Shown piece by piece: positions 9,143 through 17,725 of a stretch of 64,000 bases of DNA. How positions within the stretch are numbered: the first letter of the stretch is position 1; each line of letters opens with the position of its first letter. Made by a program: the position numbers and the translations under genes. The notes beneath the pieces are model-generated. The model was given only the letters and a program-made list of their open reading frames with translations, was not told the origin of the DNA and did no database searches. This stretch comes from Aliidiomarina halalkaliphila (GTDB taxonomy: Bacteria; Pseudomonadota; Gammaproteobacteria; Enterobacterales; Alteromonadaceae), in NCBI RefSeq assembly GCF_007096385.1, contig NZ_VJWL01000002.1:399337-463336 (forward strand), given 5' to 3'.

Positions 9143-9361
9143 GTGTTAAATGTAATTCTTAAAATCATATTGGTTGCGTTACTGCTGTACATCATTGTCA
9201 ACCTGTTTCGGGGGCTATTTAGCGCGTTAAAGAAGGATCCAGATGCGCCACCGATGTCTCATTTTATCGGTCGCCGAGTCCTGTTTTCGGCGATTGTGTT
9301 GCTCTTGGTGATATTGGCGTTAGCCTTTGATATCACGAGTATAAATCAGCGCCCCTACTAA
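9143..9361 (+). CDS. DUF2909 twin-membrane-segment protein
   Basis: A 72-residue protein with two hydrophobic segments (about residues 3-24 and 45-64) around a short hydrophilic loop. Proteins of this kind (DUF2909) are known from cox clusters, between coxC and SURF1, and have no assigned role. The start is GTG 9143 with GAGG eight bases upstream. It is the only rightward gene inside the cox region: it converges on coxC and is divergent from the SURF1 gene. A part in oxidase assembly is inferred from location only. Confidence 0.82.
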   Translation: MLNVILKIILVALLLYIIVNLFRGLFSALKKDPDAPPMSHFIGRRVLFSAIVLLLVILALAFDITSINQRPY

Positions 9362-9381
9362 GCAGGGGCGCTTTCGTTTTT
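9348..9381 (+). terminator. Terminator overlapping the end of the DUF2909 gene
   Basis: Nine-base-pair stem (9348-9356 with 9364-9372) with a seven-base loop and an interrupted T run. The stop codon lies in the loop. It may also end coxC transcription, whose stop is at 9380. Confidence 0.8.
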
Positions 9382-10267
9382 ACAGAATATAAACGAATAC
9401 AAACAAGCAAATCCAAACCACGTCAACAAAGTGCCAGTACCAAGCAGAAGCTTCGAAGGCAAACTGATCGTCTTTGTTAAAGTGTCCTGCTTTGCATCGG
9501 AAAAACATCACAATCAATAGGATGGCACCTAGCGTTACATGCAAACCGTGGAAACCGGTGAGCAGGAAGAAGGTGTTGCCATAGATACCTGATTGCAGGG
9601 TTAATCCGAGATCACGGTATGCATGCACATACTCATACATTTGTAAGCCTAAGAAGATTAAGCCCAGAGCAATAGTGACAAACAACCAGTTCATCAATTT
9701 CTTGCGCTTCCCTTCTTCAAGTCCTACATGAGCAAAATGCAATGTCACCGAAGAGATCACTAGAATAATAGTGTTAATCAAGGGTAAGCCAAACCAACCC
9801 ATGGCCTGGGTTTCAGTGCCACCTGGTGTGGTTGTTAGAGGCCAAATTGCTTGGAAACCGTCCCACAAGATTTGATTGGTCATCTCGTTATTACCAGCAC
9901 CACCTAACCATGGCACCGCAATCATGCGGGCGTAGAAAAGAGCGCCGAAGAAGGCGAGGAAGAACATCACTTCGGAGAAAATAAACCAAAGCATGCCTTG
10001 ACGGTAAGAACGGCCTAATTGGGCGTTGTATAAACCAGCCCGCGATTCGCGAATCTGATCGCCAAACCAGCCGACTAACATAATACAAAGGACAACCAAA
10101 CCCGCTAATAGAACCCAATGGCCAAAGCCTGCTTGTTCATTTGAATATTCAATGGTGAAGTGAGCGGCACCAAAGGCAATTAAACCTAAGGCAACGGATC
10201 CCACTAATGGCCAAATACTTTGGTCGGGCACATAGTATTTTTGTGGATTATTTTGTTCTGTGCTCAT
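9380..10267 (-). CDS. coxC: Cytochrome c oxidase subunit III
   Basis: A 295-residue protein with seven hydrophobic segments. The family's ending, ASAWYWHFVDVVWICLF, and the conserved HVGLEEGKRKK and GFHGLHVTLGA segments are present. Subunit III stabilises the oxidase core and binds lipids near the proton entry path. It is the last gene of the coxB-coxA-cox11-coxC unit, ten bases after cox11, with GAGGGA as ribosome site. Confidence 0.97.
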   Translation of the reverse strand: MSTEQNNPQKYYVPDQSIWPLVGSVALGLIAFGAAHFTIEYSNEQAGFGHWVLLAGLVVLCIMLVGWFGDQIRESRAGLYNAQLGRSYRQGMLWFIFSEVMFFLAFFGALFYARMIAVPWLGGAGNNEMTNQILWDGFQAIWPLTTTPGGTETQAMGWFGLPLINTIILVISSVTLHFAHVGLEEGKRKKLMNWLFVTIALGLIFLGLQMYEYVHAYRDLGLTLQSGIYGNTFFLLTGFHGLHVTLGAILLIVMFFRCKAGHFNKDDQFAFEASAWYWHFVDVVWICLFVFVYIL

Positions 10268-10277
10268 TTAAATTCCC

Positions 10278-10856
10278 TCATTCTGAACGATTCGCGCTCG
10301 CTGTGCGCGGCCGAACTTGATCAGTCAGGTCATACATCATGTACGAAAGTGTTAACCGGTGAACATGGTCAGGCAAATCTGGATCCAAGTAGAATTGCAT
10401 CGGCATCACCGCGCGCTCACCCGCCGCTAACGGCTGGTTCTCAAAACAGAAACACTCGGTTTTGTTGAGATACAAAGATGCTTCACCTGGTGCTACTGAA
10501 GGCAGTGCTTGCGCAACCACATCACGATTGGTTTTATTCTCGACATAGAAGTTTACGATTTTGACTTCGCCTGGATGCAAACGCACCGAACGGACTTCCG
10601 AGGTAAAATCCCATGACACACCGCGACTGACACGGGTATGGAATTCCACGGTAATCACCCGTGACTGATCGATTTGCATGCTTTCATCGGCAGTTGCAGC
10701 GGTATTACTGGTGCGGCCGTTGAAACCCGTTACTTCACAGAATTTCTCGTACAGAGGAACCAGTGCAAAGCCAAAGGCAAACATGATCATGACGGAGGCT
10801 AGCAGCCGGGTAATTACCCGACTGTTGTCCTGACGTTTCGGTTGTTGCTCACTCAT
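10278..10856 (-). CDS. Cox11/CtaG copper-insertion protein
   Basis: A 192-residue protein with one N-terminal membrane segment (about residues 17-35) and a periplasmic immunoglobulin-like domain. The copper motif CFCFENQPL is intact. Cox11 delivers copper to the CuB site of subunit I. The gene starts two bases after coxA, in the usual alphaproteobacterial and gammaproteobacterial order. Confidence 0.95.
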   Translation of the reverse strand: MSEQQPKRQDNSRVITRLLASVMIMFAFGFALVPLYEKFCEVTGFNGRTSNTAATADESMQIDQSRVITVEFHTRVSRGVSWDFTSEVRSVRLHPGEVKIVNFYVENKTNRDVVAQALPSVAPGEASLYLNKTECFCFENQPLAAGERAVMPMQFYLDPDLPDHVHRLTLSYMMYDLTDQVRPRTASANRSE

Positions 10857-10858
10857 GG

Positions 10859-12460
10859 CTATTTCACCTGTGGTGGAACGTCAAAGGTGTGATAAGGCGC
10901 TGGTGACGGAACAGTCCATTCGAGACCTTCTGCACCTTCCCACGGCTTCGCAGGTGCTGGCTCACCTTTCTTCATGGCTGCTTTAATCACCACAGCGAGG
11001 AAGATAAGTTGAGAGAACCCGAATAAGAACCCGCCCACACTGACAATGGCGTTGATGTCGGCAAATTGCAGTGCGTAATCAGGGATACGACGTGGCATAC
11101 CGGCTAATCCCACAAAGTGCATTGGGAAGAACAAGATATTGACGGAAATCAGTGAGCACCAGAAATGCAGCTTACTGAGGAAGTCGTCGTACATCACCCC
11201 AGACCATTTTGGCAGCCAGTAATAGGCTGCTGCCATAATCGAGAACACGGCGCCACTCACTAATACGTAGTGGAAATGCGCCACCACGAAGTAAGTATCG
11301 TGATATTGGTAATCCACCGGTGTAATGGCCAACATAATGCCGGATAGCCCACCAATGGTGAACAGCACCACGAACGCGATGGCAAATAGCATCGGCGTTT
11401 CAAAGGTCATGGCACCGCGCCACATGGTGGTGACCCAGTTAAATACTTTCACCCCGGTAGGTACCGCAATGAGCATAGTCATGTACATGAAGAACAGCGA
11501 TGCAAAGGTCGGCATCCCTGTGGTAAACATGTGATGTGCCCATACTAAGAACGATAAACCAGCGATTGACGCCGTGGCGTATACCATTGATGCATAACCG
11601 AATAGTGGCTTACGTGCGAAGGCGGGAATAATTGCCGACACAATACCGAAGCTCGGTAGGATCATGATGTATACCTCGGGATGCCCGAAGAACCAGAATA
11701 GATGCTGGAAGAGTACCGGGTCACCGCCGCCGGCGGCATCAAAGAAGTGCGTACCAAAGTATTTATCAGTCAGTACCATGGTTACTACACCCGCAAGAAC
11801 TGGCATCACCGCAATTAATAAGAAGGCGGTAATAAACCAAGTCCATACGAACAGTGGCATTTTCATGTAGGTCATGCCTGGAGCGCGCATGTTCATAATG
11901 GTGACGATGACGTTAATCGCACCCATGATCGAGGACATCCCCATAATATGCATACTGAACACAAACAGGGCCGTGGAATCGGTACTGTAGGTGGTCGATA
12001 GCGGGGCATAGAAGGTCCAGCCGAAGGCCGGTGCGCCACCTGGCATGAAGAATGACGACAACATGATCATAAAGGCGAATGGCAAGATCCAGAACGACCA
12101 GTTGTTCATCCGCGGTAACGCCATATCTGGCGCACCAATCATGAGTGGAATCATCCAGTTGGCGAGGCCAACGAATGCCGGCATCACCGCACCGAACACC
12201 ATAATCACACCATGCATGGTGGTCATCTGGTTAAAGAAGTGCGGATCAACAATTTGCATGCCCGGTTGGAATAGTTCGGCCCGAATCATCAGAGCCATCG
12301 AACCACCGACCAAGAACATAATAAAGCTAAACCACAAGTACATCGTACCGATGTCTTTATGGTTGGTGGTAAATAACCAACGCTTAATACCCGTTGGTTT
12401 GTGATCGTGATGATCGTGCGCGTCGTGGGCGCTGTGGGTATCTGTAACAACAGTGCTCAT
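10859..12460 (-). CDS. coxA: Cytochrome c oxidase subunit I (heme-copper core)
   Basis: Subunit I carries heme a and the heme a3-CuB site and pumps protons in the inner membrane. The protein has about 533 residues and twelve membrane segments. The crosslinked His-Tyr site is visible in WFFGHPEVYIMILP, and the heme ligands in HDTYFVVAHFHYVL. Conserved CuB histidines (WAHHMF) and the low-spin heme His (TTMHGVIMVFG) are also present. The N-terminus holds a His/Asp-rich stretch, HSAHDAHDHHDHK, before the first helix. ATG 12460 is slightly preferred over ATG 12466 because GGGGG then lies eight bases upstream. The family type is A. Confidence 0.97.
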   Translation of the reverse strand: MSTVVTDTHSAHDAHDHHDHKPTGIKRWLFTTNHKDIGTMYLWFSFIMFLVGGSMALMIRAELFQPGMQIVDPHFFNQMTTMHGVIMVFGAVMPAFVGLANWMIPLMIGAPDMALPRMNNWSFWILPFAFMIMLSSFFMPGGAPAFGWTFYAPLSTTYSTDSTALFVFSMHIMGMSSIMGAINVIVTIMNMRAPGMTYMKMPLFVWTWFITAFLLIAVMPVLAGVVTMVLTDKYFGTHFFDAAGGGDPVLFQHLFWFFGHPEVYIMILPSFGIVSAIIPAFARKPLFGYASMVYATASIAGLSFLVWAHHMFTTGMPTFASLFFMYMTMLIAVPTGVKVFNWVTTMWRGAMTFETPMLFAIAFVVLFTIGGLSGIMLAITPVDYQYHDTYFVVAHFHYVLVSGAVFSIMAAAYYWLPKWSGVMYDDFLSKLHFWCSLISVNILFFPMHFVGLAGMPRRIPDYALQFADINAIVSVGGFLFGFSQLIFLAVVIKAAMKKGEPAPAKPWEGAEGLEWTVPSPAPYHTFDVPPQVK

Positions 12461-12472
12461 CGCCATAGCCCC

Positions 12473-13615
12473 CTATTGGTTACCCTGTGAGAAGTGATGG
12501 ACGTCGGCGGCTTGCACCACATCCCCAGTATTATTGCCCCAAGCATTCCGTTGATAGGTCACTACGGCGGCAATTTCACGCATGGTGAGGGTATTACGGA
12601 ACGACTGCATGGCCGACCCAGAAACACCGTTCCAGACCACATCAATGTGTGCTCTTTGGTCATCTACAGCGATACCTTGGCCAACAAGACCTGGGAATAC
12701 GCCAGGTACCCCTTGCCCGTTCGGCTGGTGACATGCAGCGCAATAAGACATGTGCACCTGTTGCCCCATTTCCATCAATTCGTCTTTGGACATTTCCATG
12801 GAGAGCAGGCGTTGTTCTTCTTCACGGCGTTCTGCAAGGCGTTGTTCTTCACCCCGGGCCCACGCTTCGAAGTCTTCCGGATCTTTGGCAATGACGACCA
12901 CAGGCATAAAGGCATGATCACGACCACACAACTCGGCACACTGACCACGGAAAATACCGGGCTCAGGCACTTTCACCCATGCTTCGTTGATATACCCTGG
13001 ATTGGCGTCTTTCTTCACCGCAAACTCAGGTACCCACCACGAATGGATTACGTCATCGGAGGTAATGAGGAAGCGTACTTTCTTGCCGGTAGGAATCACC
13101 AAGGGCCGGTCCACTTCAAGCAAGTAATTCTCGGTACGAGGCAAACGTCCGTAGATCTGCTCACGTGGGGTGGCCATATTACTCATGAATTCGATATCGT
13201 AATCCAAGTAACTGTAATGCCAACGCCACTGTGAACCCGTCACTAATACGCTAATATCCGAGTCGGATGTATCATCCATTTCAATCAGGGTGATGGTTGC
13301 AGGCACAGCCATAGCCACCAAAATCAGAAAGGGAATCACTGTCCATGCGATTTCTACTTTCACGTTATCGTGAAATTTCGCTGGGGTGACGCCGCGACTT
13401 TTCCGGTGCCGTAGAATGGACCAAAACATCGCAGCAAAAACGATGACACCAATGACCACACAGATCCAGAACACCAGCATGTGTAAGTTATACACTTTCT
13501 CACTGATTTCCGTGACACCGCGGGTAAGATTTAACTGCACGCTTTCGGCCTTCGCCATCGGTGCTAATAGCAACGCAGGCAGACCGAGCAGCAGGCTCGT
13601 TAGTCTCACATTCAC
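12473..13615 (-). CDS. coxB: Cytochrome c oxidase subunit II with fused cytochrome c (caa3 type)
   Basis: A 380-residue protein: signal peptide (1-23), two membrane helices (about 45-70 and 90-112), a cupredoxin CuA domain and a C-terminal cytochrome c domain. CuA ligands are His191, Cys226, Glu228, Cys230, His234 and Met237. A charged Glu/Arg-rich linker (250-285) leads to the heme c motif CAACH (292-296) with likely axial Met336. The fusion marks a caa3-type oxidase, which takes electrons from soluble or membrane cytochrome c. The start is GTG 13615 with GGAG nine bases upstream. It is first in its unit; an FNR-type box lies about 240 bp upstream. Confidence 0.97.
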   Translation of the reverse strand: MNVRLTSLLLGLPALLLAPMAKAESVQLNLTRGVTEISEKVYNLHMLVFWICVVIGVIVFAAMFWSILRHRKSRGVTPAKFHDNVKVEIAWTVIPFLILVAMAVPATITLIEMDDTSDSDISVLVTGSQWRWHYSYLDYDIEFMSNMATPREQIYGRLPRTENYLLEVDRPLVIPTGKKVRFLITSDDVIHSWWVPEFAVKKDANPGYINEAWVKVPEPGIFRGQCAELCGRDHAFMPVVVIAKDPEDFEAWARGEEQRLAERREEEQRLLSMEMSKDELMEMGQQVHMSYCAACHQPNGQGVPGVFPGLVGQGIAVDDQRAHIDVVWNGVSGSAMQSFRNTLTMREIAAVVTYQRNAWGNNTGDVVQAADVHHFSQGNQ

Positions 13616-13856
13616 TCGACTTCTCCTCTTAGTCTTTCGTCTAGGTGAACACCGGGGAGTGAACAGCTAGTTGAAAGCACAAAGAGGTCAGCAAGAAAGG
13701 AACTACTTTTCCCCTAAAATCGCAGTTCTTGCCTAACCCTTTGTTATTTATTATCGCCACCGGAGTGGCCATTTATTATTTAAGGTATATCAAGGCGCTG
13801 AAACGAATCGTCAAAGTGAACTTTAGACGTACTACATCGTTATCACAGCTAGTACT

Positions 13857-13870
13857 TTGATGACGATCAA
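13857..13870. promoter_or_regulatory. Perfect FNR/ANR-type box upstream of coxB
   Basis: TTGAT-GACG-ATCAA matches the FNR consensus TTGAT-N4-ATCAA at all ten fixed positions. The only gene start that it can serve is coxB, 240 bp away, because a terminator separates it from sulA. Control of oxidase genes by oxygen through FNR/ANR is known in related bacteria. Whether it represses or activates cannot be told from sequence. Confidence 0.7.
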
Positions 13871-13891
13871 AATACCACCAAAGATGTTAAT

Positions 13892-13918
13892 AAAAAAGGG
13901 GTTGTTGTTAACAACCCC
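13892..13918 (-). terminator. Terminator of the lexA-sulA unit
   Basis: Read leftward: a nine-base-pair stem (13910-13918 with 13898-13906), three-base loop and six Ts (13892-13897 on the other strand). It ends transcription 38 bases after the sulA stop. Confidence 0.92.
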
Positions 13919-13955
13919 TGGGGATCCCCAAAAAAAGGGGGAAGTGGAGACGAAA

Positions 13956-14387
13956 TTAGTGCAGAGGATTCTCGTAACTTTCTGAGGAAATGAAAAAACT
14001 TTGTGCTTGGCTAGCTTTGGCGGCTAATTCCAAACGTTTTTTATCGCGGCCATGACAATCACCGACCCATGCAATCACAATCTGACTATTGTTAATCAAA
14101 AGTGCTTGTTCTGTTGCCCATAAGGCGGTGTCTTGATCTGATGCAGAGACCCGGCGAATTCGATCGGGACGAATCCCCGCTGCAATCAATTGCTCAATAA
14201 ATGCTTTTGCTGGTTTGCCAATGAGTGTGACCCACTGGTCATCGCGCTTACGCAATGCGCTCAACGTGACCCAGAGGTGCTGCTGCAACGTGGGCTGTTC
14301 GCATACAGCAACGGACGTTGACGGTTTGGTTTCATGACCCCAGACTCCAGGGTGAGGAAAACGGCGTGTTAATGCAGAGTAGTTCAT
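13956..14387 (-). CDS. sulA: SulA-like SOS cell-division inhibitor
   Basis: A 143-residue protein resembling SulA, the SOS-induced inhibitor that binds FtsZ and stops septum formation. The RecA-like SulA core is seen in [17 protein letters not shown] and in IVIAWVGD. Similarity to the enteric protein is modest, so the call rests also on context: it follows lexA with an ATGA overlap of four bases, as in the lexA-sulA pair of pseudomonads. ATG 14387 has GGAGG six bases upstream; a TTG at 14393 is less likely. It shares lexA's two LexA boxes and has its own terminator. It should therefore rise and fall with LexA itself. Confidence 0.82.
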   Translation of the reverse strand: MNYSALTRRFPHPGVWGHETKPSTSVAVCEQPTLQQHLWVTLSALRKRDDQWVTLIGKPAKAFIEQLIAAGIRPDRIRRVSASDQDTALWATEQALLINNSQIVIAWVGDCHGRDKKRLELAAKASQAQSFFISSESYENPLH

Positions 14388-15007
14388 ACCCAACCTCCAT
14401 TTCGAATGACGCCAACAGCAAGGCCTTCGATTGTCATGAATTGTTGTGTTAAATCCACTTGAATAATCGAGAACTCTTGGTTTTCTGGGTGTAGCAACAC
14501 CATGTTGCCGCGGCGCTCAAAACGTTTAACAGTGACATCATCTTCGACACGGGCGACCACTATCTGCCCGTTACGCGCTTCGTTAGTACGGTGTACGGCA
14601 AGCATGTCACCGTCCAAAATACCAATGTCTTTCATACTCATGCCATGAACACGTAGCAGATAATCGGCACTTGGATGAAACATGGTGTGATCGACTTGAT
14701 AATGTGATTCGATATGTTGTTGCGCCAAAATAGGTTCGCCGGCGGCGACACGCCCAATCAGGGGAAGACCAAGTTGCTCGGGAGTTTCTTCTTCCTCGAT
14801 GAGCAATCGAATGCCTCGCGACATACCAGGCATCATTTCAATGACACCCTTCTTGGCCAAGGCTTTTAAATGCTCTTCTGCCGCATTCGCTGAGCGAAAC
14901 CCTAACCGTTGTGCGATTTCCGCGCGGGTGGGGGGCATTCCAGTCGCTTCAATATTGGTGCGAATGAGCTCGAGAATCTCTTGCTGTCGTGGCGTTAATG
15001 GTCGCAT
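14384..15007 (-). CDS. lexA: SOS repressor LexA
   Basis: A 207-residue repressor-protease. The winged-helix DNA-binding domain covers residues 1-70 ([14 protein letters not shown]). The self-cleavage site is Ala89-Gly90, and the catalytic pair is Ser124 (HGMSM) and Lys161. RecA filaments trigger cleavage and so open the DNA-damage regulon. The gene is autoregulated by two LexA boxes 9 and 29 bases upstream of its start codon. It overlaps sulA by four bases and is divergent from plsB. Confidence 0.98.
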   Translation of the reverse strand: MRPLTPRQQEILELIRTNIEATGMPPTRAEIAQRLGFRSANAAEEHLKALAKKGVIEMMPGMSRGIRLLIEEEETPEQLGLPLIGRVAAGEPILAQQHIESHYQVDHTMFHPSADYLLRVHGMSMKDIGILDGDMLAVHRTNEARNGQIVVARVEDDVTVKRFERRGNMVLLHPENQEFSIIQVDLTQQFMTIEGLAVGVIRNGGWV

Positions 15008-15013
15008 ATCGAT

Positions 15014-15033
15014 ACCTGTTTATCCGTACAGTA
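15014..15033. promoter_or_regulatory. LexA box 2 (gene-proximal)
   Basis: CTGT (15016-15019), eight bases, ACAG (15028-15031): the CTG-N10-CAG signature of an SOS box. The middle is less AT-rich than the consensus, so it is probably the weaker of the two. Confidence 0.82.
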
Positions 15034-15053
15034 TACTGTCAGTATATACAGTG
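15034..15053. promoter_or_regulatory. LexA box 1 (gene-distal)
   Basis: CTGT (15036-15039), CAGTATAT, ACAG (15048-15051), flanked by TA on the left. It is close to the TACTGTATATATATACAGTA consensus. The two boxes are spaced exactly 20 bp centre to centre, on the same face of the helix within about two turns. Confidence 0.9.
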
Positions 15054-15191
15054 TTTTGACCTTTGCAACTTTTTTGAACAAAAAATTTCCGATGCGGCAA
15101 CTTTTTAATAAAAATGATATTCTTAGCCCTTCAACTCAGTTTTTATCCGCGACCATGATGATCAGGTTCGCGGTTCGAGCTCGGAGTACCG

Positions 15192-17651
15192 ATGAAACGA
15201 ACGTCTTTGCTCTATAAGATTTTGCGCCTGCCCGTGAGCTGGCTCACGAAAGTGAAAGCCATCGCGGATGATTTCGAAGGCAGCCCCTCGTCACCCGATC
15301 ATGTGGTCTATGTGATGCGTGCTCCGTCAACCACAGATCTCGTGGTGGCTCGAAACACCTGTAAAGAATTAAATCTCCCCGATCCGACCGAGCCGTTGAT
15401 CTTAAATGGCAAAGCATTTGATCGGGTGCTTTATCTAGAAGACCCCAAAGCACGGCTAGGTCAGGACCCGCAGCAAGCGTTTCAAGAGTTACTGAAACTG
15501 CACCAGCAGCACAACTACAATGTGCACATGCATCCGATTGCATTATTTTGGGGACGCGAGCCTGGGCGAGAACGCAACGAAGCGAATGCCATGACGGCCG
15601 ATATTGAAGTACCTGGCAAATGGAAACGGTTTTGGTTAGTGATGTTCTCGGGGCGCAATATTTTGGCCCGAGTATCGCAACCTGTAAGTTTACGAACCAT
15701 GGCCGACAGCCATGCTAGCGATAAGGCGTTGGCGCAGAAATTAACCCGGGTTGCTCGGACACACTTTGCACGCCTTCGCTATGCGGTGGCAGGTCCGAAG
15801 TTGCTCGGTCGGGAAGAGATGATTAATGACCTATTGCAAACGCCGGCGATTAAAGCGGCGATATTAGAGGAATCACGTAGTAAACGTATTTCAGTAACCG
15901 CAGCGGAAAAGCGCGCCCGCAAATACTTGCATGAAATTGCCGCGGATTACCGCGATAGTTTAGTGCGCTTTGGCGATCATTTGTTTACTTGGTTGTGGAC
16001 CAAGATTTATAGCGGTATCAGCGTGAAAAATGGCGATACCATCCGTAAGTTGGCACAAGACGGACACGAGATCGTGTATATGCCGTGTCATCGCAGCCAC
16101 ATGGATTATTTGTTGTTGAGCTTCGTAATTTATAAAGAAGGATTAGTGCCCCCACATATCGCCGCTGGGGTGAATCTAAATTTCTTCCCCGTGGGCACGC
16201 TATTTCGCCGCGGCGGGGCGTTCTTCTTACGCCGAAGCTTCCGTGGTAACAAGCTTTATTCCACAGTATTTCGTGAATACCTCACGCGCTTGTTCCAAAA
16301 GGGCTACGCGGTTGAGTACTTTATGGAGGGCGGCCGCAGTCGCACTGGGCGCTTGCTGCCACCAAAAACCGGTATGCTTGCCATGACGTTACAAAGTCAA
16401 TTGCGCGGAGTGACCCGCCCAGTAACATTCGTTCCTGTGTATTTAGGTTATGAGCACGTGATGGAGGTCAGTACCTATCATGGCGAACTCAAAGGGCAAG
16501 CGAAAAAGAAAGAATCCGTATTTCAGATTTTTGGTATTTTGCGTAAGCTGAAAAACTTCGGCCATGGTTATGTCACTTTTGGCGAGCCATTGCGTTTATC
16601 GGATTATTTGGACCGCTCTCAGCCGGATTGGCGTGATTCAGTGACTCTAGGGGCGGAGGAGCCCGCGAAGCCGCGTTGGATGACGCCTATTGTCAATCAT
16701 CTGGCAGAAGTGATGATGCGACGCGTGAATGACGGTGCAGCACTCAACCCGATCAATTTGGCAGCCATTAGTTTACTTAGTGCCGACCGCCATAGCCTGA
16801 CTCGCGAAGAGTTAGTGGATCAAATTCTTGCCTACAAAGCCCTACATCGGGAAGTGCCCTACAGCCGCGATGTGCAAGTGCCTACATGGTCTGGCGATGA
16901 GATGTGGTCGCACCTTATGGCGATGAATAAATTCGAAGTAAACGAGAATAGTGCCGGTGAAGTGGTGAGTCTCACGCAGACACAGGCAATCACCTTAACC
17001 TACTATCGCAACAATGTGTTGCACATGTTTATAGTTCCAGCCTTGCTCGCTCGTTTTGCTCGGCGTGGACGGACATTCCGGGCCTCGGATGCAGCGGCTT
17101 TTATTGAGAAGTTGTATCCGATGATTCAAGCCGAGCTTTTCTTGAATCGCGAAGCGGATTCGATTCCGTTATGGGTGGATGCGCTGTGTGAAGAGTTTGT
17201 ACGCCAAGGTTGGCTCGTTCAGGATAGTCGCGAATTTTCCGACGCCTATCGCATTGTTGAGCGAGAACAGACCGGTTATGTACAGCTCACATTGCTGGCG
17301 AATGCGAGCGAAGAGACGCTGACGCGCTACGCCATTGTTTTAGAGCTATTACAGCAATCTGAGAGTTTATCCCGTTCCGTGTTAGAGCAGTCCAGTGAGC
17401 GCATTGCGGAACGCTTGGGCGCCCGCCACGGTATTGATGCGCCGGAGTTCTACGACAAGCGTATTTTCAGTACGTTGGTATCGGTGCTGAAAACGGAGGG
17501 CTACATTAGTGTGGCAGACGACGGCGGTTATACCTCAGATGCGAAAACTGATGCGCTCAGTGATGAGGTCGACGTGCTCTTGGGAAGCCAAGTGCAACGA
17601 ACCATACGGGAATCGGTGAAGCGACTGCTGAAGGAGCGTGAGGCGAATTAG
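15192..17651 (+). CDS. plsB: Glycerol-3-phosphate 1-O-acyltransferase
   Basis: PlsB makes lysophosphatidic acid from glycerol-3-phosphate and acyl-ACP or acyl-CoA, the first step of phospholipid synthesis, at the inner membrane. The 819-residue length fits the long PlsB type. The catalytic HX4D motif is in HRSHMD (His300, Asp305), and the substrate-binding block is FMEGGRSRTGRLLPPKTGML. The start ATG 15192 follows GAGTACC weakly. It is divergent from lexA and converges on ubiA, an arrangement that partly keeps the E. coli plsB/lexA/ubiA neighbourhood, without dgkA. Confidence 0.98.
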   Translation: MKRTSLLYKILRLPVSWLTKVKAIADDFEGSPSSPDHVVYVMRAPSTTDLVVARNTCKELNLPDPTEPLILNGKAFDRVLYLEDPKARLGQDPQQAFQELLKLHQQHNYNVHMHPIALFWGREPGRERNEANAMTADIEVPGKWKRFWLVMFSGRNILARVSQPVSLRTMADSHASDKALAQKLTRVARTHFARLRYAVAGPKLLGREEMINDLLQTPAIKAAILEESRSKRISVTAAEKRARKYLHEIAADYRDSLVRFGDHLFTWLWTKIYSGISVKNGDTIRKLAQDGHEIVYMPCHRSHMDYLLLSFVIYKEGLVPPHIAAGVNLNFFPVGTLFRRGGAFFLRRSFRGNKLYSTVFREYLTRLFQKGYAVEYFMEGGRSRTGRLLPPKTGMLAMTLQSQLRGVTRPVTFVPVYLGYEHVMEVSTYHGELKGQAKKKESVFQIFGILRKLKNFGHGYVTFGEPLRLSDYLDRSQPDWRDSVTLGAEEPAKPRWMTPIVNHLAEVMMRRVNDGAALNPINLAAISLLSADRHSLTREELVDQILAYKALHREVPYSRDVQVPTWSGDEMWSHLMAMNKFEVNENSAGEVVSLTQTQAITLTYYRNNVLHMFIVPALLARFARRGRTFRASDAAAFIEKLYPMIQAELFLNREADSIPLWVDALCEEFVRQGWLVQDSREFSDAYRIVEREQTGYVQLTLLANASEETLTRYAIVLELLQQSESLSRSVLEQSSERIAERLGARHGIDAPEFYDKRIFSTLVSVLKTEGYISVADDGGYTSDAKTDALSDEVDVLLGSQVQRTIRESVKRLLKEREAN

Positions 17652-17690
17652 TCTACGCAAACCATGGCGGTGGGACACGGCAAAGACAAC

Positions 17691-17723
17691 GCCCGCAGTG
17701 GTCTAAAGACCCTGCGGGCTTTT
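17691..17723 (+). terminator. plsB terminator
   Basis: Long hairpin: an eight-base-pair outer stem (17691-17698 with 17712-17719) and an inner GGTC/GACC stem with a one-base bulge, followed by four Ts. It ends three bases before the ubiA stop, between converging genes. Confidence 0.88.
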
Positions 17724-17725
17724 GA

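Larger units (their letters stand above)
13616..13955. other. Gene-free region between coxB and sulA
   Basis: This 340-bp stretch has no supported gene. It holds the leftward terminator of lexA-sulA (13892-13918), a perfect FNR-type box (13857-13870), a small hairpin (GCCAC/GTGGC, 13756-13769) and AT-rich sequence suited to the coxB promoter. I could not place a convincing -35/-10 pair for coxB. Confidence 0.7.

Noticed and set aside
12494..13234. 246-residue rightward open frame opposite coxB
   Set aside because: It is opposite a coding sequence with intact CuA and heme motifs; its own translation has no family features.
13920..13943. Second terminator made by GGGGATCCCC and the nearby G run
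   Set aside because: The palindrome has no loop and no T run follows it in either direction; the hairpin at 13898-13918 explains termination.
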